DNA of 50,252 nt from Acidiferrobacterales bacterium (GTDB taxonomy: Bacteria > Pseudomonadota > Gammaproteobacteria > Acidiferrobacterales > SZUA-150), in NCBI GenBank assembly GCA_947258385.1, contig CAMYII010000077.1, positions 1 to 50,252 on the forward strand, given 5' to 3'. This document shows, in pieces, positions 25,828 through 33,394 of the stretch (the first letter of the stretch is position 1; every line of letters starts with the position of its first letter). The translations under genes and the position numbers were made by a program. The notes beneath the pieces were generated by a model that was not told the origin of the DNA, did not search any database, and was given only the letters and a program-made list of their open reading frames with translations.

Positions 25828-26247
25828 ATGTTTGAAGTGCATCCGAAGTTGGCGGAGGATTGCATCACAATTGGCAGCTTCGGTTTGTGCCGCCTGCTGT
25901 TGATGAATGACGCGAATTATCCCTGGTTGATCCTGGTGCCCGAACGGGAAGGCGTCATGGAGATCTATCAGCTTTCACAAGAGCATCAGCAACAGCTGCT
26001 GCGGGAGTCCTCCCGGCTTGCCCAAGGCCTGGCCGAGGATTTCGGGGCCGACAAAATGAACATCGCTGCATTGGGCAATGTTGTACCGCAACTTCATATT
26101 CACCACATCGTCCGGTATCGGAATGACCCAGCCTGGCCCGCGCCGGTGTGGGGTAAGACGGAAGCCAAGCCCTATCAACATGGGCAGATAGAGGTGCTGA
26201 GGCAAAGACTGCACCGGTTGTTCGCGGACTTGGCGCCGGTATCTTAA
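25828..26247 (+). CDS. HIT-domain protein
   Basis: A histidine-triad family nucleotide hydrolase/transferase of 139 residues. The domain begins at CITIGSFGLCRLLLMNDANYPWLILVPERE and the active-site strand is VVPQLHIHHIVRYRNDPAWPAPVWG. The two key histidines of the triad are there (HIH) with a third shifted by one. Homologues act on dinucleoside polyphosphates or nucleoside phosphoramidates; the substrate is not known. ATG 25828 follows GAGAGG, and an upstream TTG in the same frame is not supported. Confidence 0.9.
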   Translation: MFEVHPKLAEDCITIGSFGLCRLLLMNDANYPWLILVPEREGVMEIYQLSQEHQQQLLRESSRLAQGLAEDFGADKMNIAALGNVVPQLHIHHIVRYRNDPAWPAPVWGKTEAKPYQHGQIEVLRQRLHRLFADLAPVS

Positions 26248-26297
26248 CATCGGCAAGTGGAATATCGGTTCGTTGCCCCTGGAGGAGTGGTGTTGCC

Positions 26298-26750
26298 ATG
26301 AGTTCAAGCGACCGCGGATCCGTGAAGTCAAACGGGAGCAAGACGGCTGTCCCGGGCGGCACGATGCTATCGAAGCTGGTCGAACGCGTCAGAGCCAGTG
26401 CCGCGGGCTATGTCCGCGATCCGGCGAAAAGCGCCAGGCTGATTGCCCGGGCGTTGAAGAAGGCCGGCAAGAAGGCGGGCAGCAAGGGCCCGCTTGCCGA
26501 GGTGTGGCAGTATTTGATGGCGCTCGTGCGCTTGTTGCAGGCCTATCTGCACGGGGAGTACACCGATATCCCCTGGGCCTCGGTCGTGTCGGCCACGGCG
26601 GCGGTGTTGTATTTCGTGACGCCGCTTGATTTGATCCCTGACTTCATTCCCGTTGGCGGCTTTATTGATGATGCGAGTGTGATCGCTTTCGTTGTCGCCC
26701 AGATCAAGGCCGATCTCGACCGTTTTCTGCTGTGGGAGGGCCGGGACTAG
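26298..26750 (+). CDS. DUF1232 (YkvA-like) membrane protein
   Basis: A 150-residue protein with a basic, Lys-rich N-terminal half and a DUF1232 core: YTDIPWASVVSATAAVLYFVTPLDLIPDFIPVGGFIDDASVIAFVV. The core is a conserved hydrophobic hairpin with the family's PLDLIPDF.P..G..DD pattern. The function of the family is unknown. GGAGGAG lies about 11 nt before the ATG. It is 50 nt downstream of the HIT gene and may share its transcript. Confidence 0.88.
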   Translation: MSSSDRGSVKSNGSKTAVPGGTMLSKLVERVRASAAGYVRDPAKSARLIARALKKAGKKAGSKGPLAEVWQYLMALVRLLQAYLHGEYTDIPWASVVSATAAVLYFVTPLDLIPDFIPVGGFIDDASVIAFVVAQIKADLDRFLLWEGRD

Positions 26751-26788
26751 TGTGCCGTCCCGTAAATACCTTATCAATATGACCCTTT

Positions 26789-26862
26789 AACGCGAAGACG
26801 CCAAGACGCAGAGAAAAATGTCCATGAACTCAAGCACCTTTGCGCCTCAGCGCCCTTGCGTT
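26789..26862. repeat. Dispersed hairpin repeat, copy A
   Basis: Imperfect inverted arms of about 25 bp (AACGCGAAGACGCCAAGACG at the left, matching the complement of the segment ending CGCCCTTGCGTT) around a 24-nt loop. It is of the same AACGCAAAGNACGC type as the copies at 28013-28129 and 39179-39309, though more diverged. Confidence 0.55.
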
Positions 26863-26925
26863 GAAAACTCATATCGGCGTGGAATTCGATAATCAACATT
26901 GAACGCGAAGCCTGTCCCCGCGAAA

Positions 26926-26984
26926 GCGGGCTTGGCCGGAATGATGGGTCTGGCAAGCAGCGTATTGATGGGACAGCACACTAG
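26926..26984. repeat. Dispersed 59-bp repeat, copy 2
   Basis: Second copy of the element at 325-383, ungapped with about 6 differences. It is immediately preceded by a CCCGC-GAAA-GCGGG hairpin (26917-26930), which may be part of a longer element. Confidence 0.75.
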
Positions 26985-27037
26985 CGGCCCGGTGTCTACC
27001 ACCGGGGATCGAGATTGATAGGAACATCGCAGAGTCA

Positions 27038-27913
27038 GTGAACCCAGTATTGATTATCGGCTGCGGCGATATCGGTCGCCGTGTGGCAGCGCTGGAGCGG
27101 GCGCAAGGCGTGAGCGTCAGCGGGCTGGCGCGTTCCCGGCAGGCGGTGCAGCGCCTAAAAACACTCGGCGTGCGCCCCATTGACGGTGATCTGGACCGCG
27201 CCGATTCCCTGCGGGAACTCCCGGTTGGCGGGGCGCTGGTCTATTATTTTGCCCCACCGCCACCTACGGGGCAGACCGACCCGCGCATGGCGGCTTTTGT
27301 GGCGGCGCTCGGCGCCGCCGATTTGCCGCGGCGTGTGGTGCTCATCAGCACCACCGGTGTCTACGGCGATTGTCAGGGGGCGTGGGTCACCGAGGACCGG
27401 CCGCCCCATCCACAGTCCGACCGTGCCCGCCGCCGGCTGTCGGGCGAAAACATCCTGCGCCGATGGGGCGACAGTCACGAGGTGCCCGTCGTCATTCTGC
27501 GGGTCCCCGGTATCTACGGTCCCGGCCGATTGCCCGAGCAGCGGCTGCGCGAGGGGCAGCCGGTATTGCGCGAGCAGGACGCGCCCTACAGTAACCGCAT
27601 CCACGCCGATGACCTGGCGCGGGCCTGCGTGGCGGCAGCGCGGCGGGGGCGACCCGGGGCGGTTTACAACGTAAGCGACGGCCATCCAACGACGATGACG
27701 GATTATTTCCATCGGGTGGCGGATTGTCTGGGGTTGCCGCGCCCGCCGGAGATCACACTCGCGCAGGCCCGCGAGCGCTTAAGCGCCGGCATGCTGTCGT
27801 ATCTGGCCGAGTCCAGGCGTCTGGATAACCACAAGATGCGCGAAGAGCTGGGGCTAGAGCCCCTGTACCCCGATCTGGCGAGCGGCCTGGCAAGTTGCCA
27901 GCAGGCGCAATGA
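27038..27913 (+). CDS. NAD(P)-binding epimerase/dehydratase-like protein (YeeZ type)
   Basis: An extended short-chain dehydrogenase of 291 residues. The Rossmann motif is VLIIGCGDIGRRVA (residues 4-17), followed by the segment VVLISTTGVYGDCQG with the catalytic Tyr in TGVYG and the usual TEDRPPHPQSDRARRRLSGE. Later, VVILRVPGIYGPGR and NRIHADDLARAC are typical of epimerase relatives annotated as YeeZ-type. The substrate is unknown. It starts with GTG (27038), preceded by a weak AGAG. It is isolated between two repeat-bearing intergenic regions. Confidence 0.87.
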   Translation: MNPVLIIGCGDIGRRVAALERAQGVSVSGLARSRQAVQRLKTLGVRPIDGDLDRADSLRELPVGGALVYYFAPPPPTGQTDPRMAAFVAALGAADLPRRVVLISTTGVYGDCQGAWVTEDRPPHPQSDRARRRLSGENILRRWGDSHEVPVVILRVPGIYGPGRLPEQRLREGQPVLREQDAPYSNRIHADDLARACVAAARRGRPGAVYNVSDGHPTTMTDYFHRVADCLGLPRPPEITLAQARERLSAGMLSYLAESRRLDNHKMREELGLEPLYPDLASGLASCQQAQ

Positions 27914-28012
27914 GCAGGCGTCGTTGCGAAGGGAATGCGGCAAGTGATGGTGCGCCGATGCAAGTCCCTCGAAGCTATTTCAAAATACCTTCCGCCCCCG
28001 GCGCTGTGGGGT

Positions 28013-28129
28013 CGCGGAGACGCAAAGTACGCGGAGAAAGCAAAAACGCTTTATTCTGAAGTATTCTCTGCGTACTTTGCGTTGCTTCCAGGGCGTGAAG
28101 GGTTGCCGAGCGTTTGATTTTGAGACAGG
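28013..28129. repeat. Dispersed hairpin repeat, copy B
   Basis: The core is an 18-bp hairpin (28021-28038 with 28064-28081, one mismatch) formed by CGCAAAGTACGCGGAGAA and its complement, with a 25-nt loop. The whole unit matches the reverse complement of 39179-39309, including the flank ending in the complement of CCTGTCTCA.ATCAAACGCTC. It lies in the 271-nt gap between two convergent genes, where nothing else is seen. Confidence 0.85.
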
Positions 28130-28184
28130 CTTTGATTACTTCAGGCACCCTGCAGGGCAGGCGCTGACAGCGGTCCGGATGGTG

Positions 28185-28994
28185 CTAAAACCGATAAGCG
28201 AGCCCGGTGCGATACGTCACATCGGCCCTTTCCACGGTCTGCGGGGGCTGGCTGTCATAGGCCGCGGTCACGCTCAACTCAAGCGCCAGCCTGCCCGTCA
28301 GCTCGATGGACAGGGTGGCGTTTTGGGTTGCCCGGTAGTCTGAGAGCAACCGCAGCTTGGGCTGATAATAGGTGGTGCTCAACAGCTTGATGTCTTCTTT
28401 GGGTTGGTACTTAAAGACAAAATAAAAGCTGCCGCGCCCGGTGTTGTCGGTGCCGCCGTCGGTCAGTCCCGCTTTTTCCTCCAAGTCTTCGCGCTCATAA
28501 AAGGCGCCGATGCCCAGGAAGGCGGCCTTATTCACGGTTTTCTTTGCCAGGGTCAGCCGGAGGCCGGCGCCGAGCAAGGCGCGCAGCGACAGGCGCGTGA
28601 ATTCGTTGTGCTGCAGCTGGCCGAAGCCCTCCCTGGCCACGTTGGGTGTCCACTGGTAGATGTGGCGCGCATGCAGAAAGCCCTTGTTGGTGTCGGTCTT
28701 GCCCGCGCTGCGGCCGTAGTCATAATTCAACACCAGGAAGTCGGTGATCTTTTCCCGCTGCCACTGCGTGCGCGCGCCCATACCGGCATCGGATTTGTCA
28801 GTATTGCCCGAGGCGCCGCTGACCCACAGTTTCACTTCGCCGCTGAAGCCCTCGGGCGATGTGCCAAGGTGCAGGTCCTCAAGGTTGACGATGGCGTGGG
28901 CGGCGTTTGACAAGAGGCCATACCCGATGATGAAAAGTGCGTACCGGGGCAACACCCGTGATCTCCCGGGGTTTCGCTGGTCAGACAAAAGCAT
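28185..28994 (-). CDS. DUF481-family outer-membrane protein
   Basis: A 269-residue predicted outer-membrane protein of the DUF481/YdiY group. It has a signal peptide (LFIIGYGLLSNAAHA, cleavage near residue 34), then alternating strands: EVKLWVSGASGNTDKSD, WQREKITDFLVLNYDYGRS, LRALLGAGLRLTL, SFYFVFKYQPKED. It ends in a C-terminal Phe (AYRF). The phrase SGNTDKSD is characteristic of the family. The role is unknown. Its end faces the neighbouring epimerase-like gene. Confidence 0.8.
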   Translation of the reverse strand: MLLSDQRNPGRSRVLPRYALFIIGYGLLSNAAHAIVNLEDLHLGTSPEGFSGEVKLWVSGASGNTDKSDAGMGARTQWQREKITDFLVLNYDYGRSAGKTDTNKGFLHARHIYQWTPNVAREGFGQLQHNEFTRLSLRALLGAGLRLTLAKKTVNKAAFLGIGAFYEREDLEEKAGLTDGGTDNTGRGSFYFVFKYQPKEDIKLLSTTYYQPKLRLLSDYRATQNATLSIELTGRLALELSVTAAYDSQPPQTVERADVTYRTGLAYRF

Positions 28995-29010
28995 GGTGCA
29001 GGCCTTGGAT

Positions 29011-30255
29011 TCAGTCTTGAGCAGGGACGATTTTTATGATCCTGCCTGAGCGATGGTCGGCGAGGTATAACTCCAGGCCTTCATCCTGACCGAAGCTGCT
29101 GATGTGCGGGCCCTTGCCGCCGAGCCTGGCCTTCTTACCGGCAAAATCACTTTCATTAAAAAATTCAGTTTGCCTGATCACTTTATCTTTGTCATTGTCA
29201 TAGCGCAATCCCCGCAGCCGTTGGGTGATGTAGTCGGCATAGAGATAGACGCCGCATAACGTCGGAATGGCGCTGCCGCGGTAGACAAACCCGCCGGTGA
29301 TGGAGAAACCCTCGGGATGGCGGTAAGTCAAGATCGGTGCGTGGAGCCCCGATTTGTCGCACTCGCCGCGCACACCGGGCGTACAGATATCGCCTTCCAT
29401 CACATTCCAGCCGTAGTTGCCCCCGCGGCGGATGATATTGATTTCTTCCACGGTATCCTGGCCGACATCGGCGAGATAGAGCCGGCCGTTGAGGGCATCA
29501 AACGAGAACCGCCACGGGTTGCGCAGGCCGTAGGCCCAGATTTCTTCGCGGACACCGGCTTTGCCGATGAACGGGTTATCGCCGGGCACGGCATAGGCCT
29601 TGCCCGGCGCATGGCGGTCAACGTCGATCCGCAGCAGTGCGCCGAGCAGCGTCGCCGCGTTCTGCCCGTGTCCATGCGGATCGTTGCCCGCCCCGCCGTC
29701 GCCCATGCCGATATACAGATACCCATCTGGTGCAAACGCCAGTTGGCCGCCATTGTGATTGCCGTAAGGCTGGTCGATGGTGAGCAGCACGGTTTCACTG
29801 TTCGCGTCGGCCCGGTTGCGGCTGGCGCGGCGAAACCGGGAGACCACCGTGTGCAGTCCCCCTGCCGAGGAGGTGTAGTTGACGTAAAACCAACCGTTGT
29901 CTTTATAACGTGGATGAAAGGCGACGCTGAACAGGCCTTTCTCGCCGCCGCTCGCCACCCGCTTGTGGATGTCCAGGAAAGGTTCGGCGAGCGGCGTCCC
30001 CTTGTCGATGATGCGGATGCGCCCCGGCTGTTCGACCACAAACAGCCGTCGGCTGGCGTCGCCGGCGTGGGTGATATGGACCGGCTGGTCAAAGCCGGCG
30101 GCGAACTCCTCAAGGGATATTTCCGGTATGCCGGTGCCCGGGGTCTCCTTGCAGGGGGCGGCCAACACCGTGGGGGCGCACAGGAACAGCGCCGCGTAGA
30201 CCAGTCCGCGCGTCACGAAACAGGGTAGACTTCCGGCCGCTGTTATTTGTGTCAT
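29011..30255 (-). CDS. PQQ-dependent soluble aldose sugar dehydrogenase
   Basis: A periplasmic six-bladed beta-propeller of the glucose/sorbosone dehydrogenase family (YliI/Asd type), 414 residues. The signal peptide runs about 1-33 (YAALFLCAPTVLAA). Domain landmarks are FDQPVHITHAGDASRRLFVVEQPGRIRII, GGEKGLFSVAFHP, YGNHNGGQLAFAPDGYLYIGMGDGGAGNDP, WAYGLRNPWRFSFD and DVGQDTVEEINII. These include the catalytic His region and the calcium/PQQ-binding loops. It lies 16 nt upstream of the DUF481 gene on the same strand, so the two may form an operon. Confidence 0.9.
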   Translation of the reverse strand: MTQITAAGSLPCFVTRGLVYAALFLCAPTVLAAPCKETPGTGIPEISLEEFAAGFDQPVHITHAGDASRRLFVVEQPGRIRIIDKGTPLAEPFLDIHKRVASGGEKGLFSVAFHPRYKDNGWFYVNYTSSAGGLHTVVSRFRRASRNRADANSETVLLTIDQPYGNHNGGQLAFAPDGYLYIGMGDGGAGNDPHGHGQNAATLLGALLRIDVDRHAPGKAYAVPGDNPFIGKAGVREEIWAYGLRNPWRFSFDALNGRLYLADVGQDTVEEINIIRRGGNYGWNVMEGDICTPGVRGECDKSGLHAPILTYRHPEGFSITGGFVYRGSAIPTLCGVYLYADYITQRLRGLRYDNDKDKVIRQTEFFNESDFAGKKARLGGKGPHISSFGQDEGLELYLADHRSGRIIKIVPAQD

Positions 30256-30546
30256 CGTGCCCTCCCGCTTGGGCGATAAGGCGTTGTTGGCCGCGCAGTA
30301 TTCAAGGCCCGCGATCTTTCCAATGTCACCGAACGGCCGTCAGCATTGGATGTGTCGGGCAAGCCGGTTAAACCGCCCTGTGCACGCGGTCGTGTTCGGC
30401 GGCCTAAAACTCCTCCGACGTGTACCACGCGCGCAAGGCCTACATTAAAAGCAAGCCGCCCGGTTCTCAAGAGGCGAATCGCTTGTCTTTGAGAAAGGGT
30501 ATCAGTACCATGCGGATCTTGGATTTTCACCCTTGGTATATGCATC

Positions 30547-31425
30547 ATGTTTCACGGCAGTATGGTGGCCCTGGTCACCCCGATGCTCGACGACGGTTCC
30601 CTGGATGCGCCTGCCCTCAAGAAACTCATTGATTTCCATGTAGAAAATGGCACGCATGCCATCGTAATCGTCGGTACAACCGGGGAATCGGCGACGCTGG
30701 ACACCGACGAGCACTGTGAGACGGTCCGACAGGCGGTGGTGCATGCCGGTGGCCGCCTCCCGATCATCGCCGGCACCGGCTCGAATTCGACCCGCGAGGC
30801 CATTGAGCTCACGCGCTGCGCCGAAAAAGCGGGCGCCGACGCCTGTCTGCTGGTGACGCCATACTATAATAAACCTACACAGGAAGGGTTGTACCAACAC
30901 TTCCAGGCCATCGCCGAGGCGGTGCCCATTGCCCAGATACTATATAATGTGCCCGGCCGTACCGTGTGTGATATGTTGCCGGACACCGTCCAACGGCTGT
31001 CTGCGATACCTAATATTGTCGGCATCAAGGAGGCCACCGGGGACATGGACCGGGCGCGCGAGCTGATCCGGCGCTGCCAGGGCGCGCTCGATGTGTTTTC
31101 CGGCGACGACGCGACGGCCCTTGAGCTGATCCTGCTCGGCGGCAAGGGCGATATTTCCGTGACCGCCAATGTGGCGCCGCGCGCCATGAGCGAGATGTGC
31201 GAGGCGGCCCTGAGCGGCGATGAAGCAAGGGCGCGTGGCATTAATGAGCGTTTGATGCCGCTGCACAAGGCGTTGTTTCTGGAATCAAACCCCATTCCTG
31301 TAAAATGGGCGGTCAAGGAATTGGGCCTGATCGGCGGCGGCATCCGCCTGCCGTTGACGCCCCTGTCCGAAAAATATTACGCGGCCATGCGCGAGGCCAT
31401 GCGCGCCGCCGGTGTGGTTGCATAA
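30547..31425 (+). CDS. dapA: 4-hydroxy-tetrahydrodipicolinate synthase
   Basis: Condenses pyruvate and aspartate semialdehyde, the first committed step of the diaminopimelate/lysine pathway. At 292 residues it is full length and numbers as in E. coli. It has Schiff-base Lys161 ([10 protein letters not shown]), Tyr133 (ILYNVPGRT), Thr44-Thr45 (GTTGE) and the [11 protein letters not shown] loop with Tyr107. Followed by bamC 11 nt later, the arrangement typical of gammaproteobacteria. No good Shine-Dalgarno precedes the ATG. The 291-nt leader shows no riboswitch I recognise. Confidence 0.96.
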   Translation: MFHGSMVALVTPMLDDGSLDAPALKKLIDFHVENGTHAIVIVGTTGESATLDTDEHCETVRQAVVHAGGRLPIIAGTGSNSTREAIELTRCAEKAGADACLLVTPYYNKPTQEGLYQHFQAIAEAVPIAQILYNVPGRTVCDMLPDTVQRLSAIPNIVGIKEATGDMDRARELIRRCQGALDVFSGDDATALELILLGGKGDISVTANVAPRAMSEMCEAALSGDEARARGINERLMPLHKALFLESNPIPVKWAVKELGLIGGGIRLPLTPLSEKYYAAMREAMRAAGVVA

Positions 31426-31436
31426 CCCGATAGTCC

Positions 31437-32576
31437 ATGTCATTTTTGTTAGTGCAGATGATGAGATCATCCCAAATCCTAAGAGTGGGTGTTATGGTTC
31501 TTGCCGCAGCCGCGCTGCATGCCTGTGCCACCAACAGCGATTATTCCCAGGTCGGCAAAGTCCCGCCGCTGGAGGTGCCGCCCGATCTCTCCAGCCCGGA
31601 CGTCAGTGATAATTTCAGGGTTCCGCTGATCGACGAGGGTGGCGAGCAGCGCGATGGCGGTTTCAGCTCACGGCGGCAAGACCCGATCGTCGATATCAAC
31701 AAGAAGCTGTTACCGGAGTTCGAAGCGGTGCGCATGGAGCGCGCCGGCAGCCAGCGCTGGTTGGTGGTGCGGGCGGACCCGGAACCGCTGTGGTACGAGA
31801 TCCGTTCCTTTTTGCTGAAGAGCGGCTTTCTCATCGCCAAGCAGAATCCCCAGACCGGCATCATGGAAACCGAGTGGCGTGAGCATCGCCCGCTGGTGTC
31901 CGGTAAGGCCAAAAACAAGCTATCGCAAATGCTCGGCAGCATGTATTCCACAGGCCAGCGTGACAAATTCCGGATTCGGCTGGAGCGGGGGCGGGAGCCC
32001 GGGACGCTGGAGATCTACCTGAGTCATCGGCGTATGGAGGAGGTGGTTGCCTCAGGCGGTGGCGGCGAAGTCGTCCACACCGTATGGCAGCAGGGACCGC
32101 CGGATCCGGAGCTGGAGATGGAGCTGCTGGGTCTGTTGATGGTCGCGCTCGGGGAGAATGCTGCGAAGCTTCAGAGACTGGCGGCCGAATCTACCCGGGG
32201 CACGACGCAAGGGCGGGCGAGTCTGGGGCGCAGCGACCAGGGACGCACACGCTTGACCCTGAATGAGGATTACGAGCTGTCCTGGCGCCGGGTTGGCCTG
32301 GCACTGGACCGTATCGGATTCACGGTCGAGGACCGCGACCGGAACAGCGGCGTCTACTATGTCCGTTACAGCGATCCCGCCAAAGAGACCGACAAACCGG
32401 GGGTTTTTTCCCGCTTATTCGGTGGCGACAAAAAAAAGGCCTCACAAAACTATCTTGTCAGGCTCAAACCCACGGGCGGCGGTACCGACGTTGAAGTGTT
32501 GAACCAGGGAGGCAAGCCTGAACGATCCAAAACCGGTGAACGCATTTTGAGTCTGCTGCACGAACAACTCAAATAG
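31437..32576 (+). CDS. bamC: Outer-membrane assembly lipoprotein BamC (NlpB/DapX)
   Basis: A component of the BAM complex that folds beta-barrel proteins into the outer membrane. The 379-residue product has a lipoprotein signal with lipobox LHAC (Cys30 of the longest form). The conserved unstructured stretch (VPPLEVPPDLSSPD) is the part that contacts BamD in E. coli. Two helix-grip domains follow, the first from about 95-230 (RWLVVRADPEPLWYEIRSFL), the second from about 275-379. Internal ATGs at 31458 and 31461 would still give a full signal peptide. It sits between dapA and an MBL-fold gene. Confidence 0.92.
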   Translation: MSFLLVQMMRSSQILRVGVMVLAAAALHACATNSDYSQVGKVPPLEVPPDLSSPDVSDNFRVPLIDEGGEQRDGGFSSRRQDPIVDINKKLLPEFEAVRMERAGSQRWLVVRADPEPLWYEIRSFLLKSGFLIAKQNPQTGIMETEWREHRPLVSGKAKNKLSQMLGSMYSTGQRDKFRIRLERGREPGTLEIYLSHRRMEEVVASGGGGEVVHTVWQQGPPDPELEMELLGLLMVALGENAAKLQRLAAESTRGTTQGRASLGRSDQGRTRLTLNEDYELSWRRVGLALDRIGFTVEDRDRNSGVYYVRYSDPAKETDKPGVFSRLFGGDKKKASQNYLVRLKPTGGGTDVEVLNQGGKPERSKTGERILSLLHEQLK

Positions 32577-32596
32577 CGAGCAAGGAGGCCGCAGAT

Positions 32597-33379
32597 TTGC
32601 GTTTTGCATCTCTTGGCAGCGGTAGCCGCGGCAATGCCGCGCTGATTGAGTTCCGAAATACCTGTTTGATGCTCGACTGCGGTTTCTCGGCCAGAGAAAC
32701 CACGAGCCGTCTGGCGAGGCTGGGCAAGGCTGGCAATACCCTGACCGCAATCGTACTGACCCACGAGCACAGTGACCATGTCAATGGCGTCGGCGCGGTG
32801 GCGCGCGAATTCAACCTGCCGGTGTGGATGACGCCAGGGACATTGCGGGCCATCGAGGGCCGCGCCGGAACGCTGCCCGACGTGAAGCTCATTAACCTGC
32901 AGGAACCTTTCGAAATCAACGACATTCAGATCCAGCCGTTTCCCGTGCCGCATGATGCACGCGAGCCCGCGCAGTTCGTTTTTTCGGACGGGGCCCGGCG
33001 CCTGGGGGTATTGACCGATACCGGCAGCACCACGCCCCATATTGAGCAAGCCTTGAGCGGCTGTCATGCCCTGGTGCTTGAATGCAATCACGATCGCGAG
33101 ATGTTGATGAATGGCGATTATCCGCCTGCCCTGAAGGCCCGCATTGGCGGCAACCACGGGCACCTCGACAATGACACCGCGGCGCGGATTTTACAAAAGC
33201 TCGATCATTCCAGGCTACAGCACCTGGTGGCGGCCCATTTGAGCGAGCACAACAACACACCGTACCTGGCACGACATACGCTCAGTCACGCGATGGGATG
33301 CGAGATGCAATGGGTGCGTATCGCCGACCAGCTCGAGGGATTGTCCTGGTGTGACATCGCGCCCGAGGTCGTCTTTTGA
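32597..33379 (+). CDS. MBL-fold metallo-hydrolase (YycJ-like)
   Basis: A metallo-beta-lactamase-fold hydrolase of 260 residues. The metal-binding motif THEHSDH (55-61) is intact. It is preceded by FASLGSGSRGNAALIEF and followed by VPHDAREPAQFVF, GVLTDTG and LECNHDREML, with a late HLSEHNN. The domain order is that of YycJ/WalJ-like exonuclease relatives, whose activity in this context is unknown. The start is TTG at 32597, supported by a perfect AAGGAGG (32582-32588). It lies 20 nt after bamC and 15 nt before purL, so all four are likely cotranscribed. Confidence 0.9.
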   Translation: MRFASLGSGSRGNAALIEFRNTCLMLDCGFSARETTSRLARLGKAGNTLTAIVLTHEHSDHVNGVGAVAREFNLPVWMTPGTLRAIEGRAGTLPDVKLINLQEPFEINDIQIQPFPVPHDAREPAQFVFSDGARRLGVLTDTGSTTPHIEQALSGCHALVLECNHDREMLMNGDYPPALKARIGGNHGHLDNDTAARILQKLDHSRLQHLVAAHLSEHNNTPYLARHTLSHAMGCEMQWVRIADQLEGLSWCDIAPEVVF

Positions 33380-33394
33380 AGGTGATAATGCACA

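Noticed and set aside
30256-30546. Lysine riboswitch or leader peptide before dapA
   Set aside because: No conserved riboswitch elements or terminator/antiterminator pair were recognised; the short frame at 30510 is out of frame with dapA and overlaps its start without a ribosome binding site.
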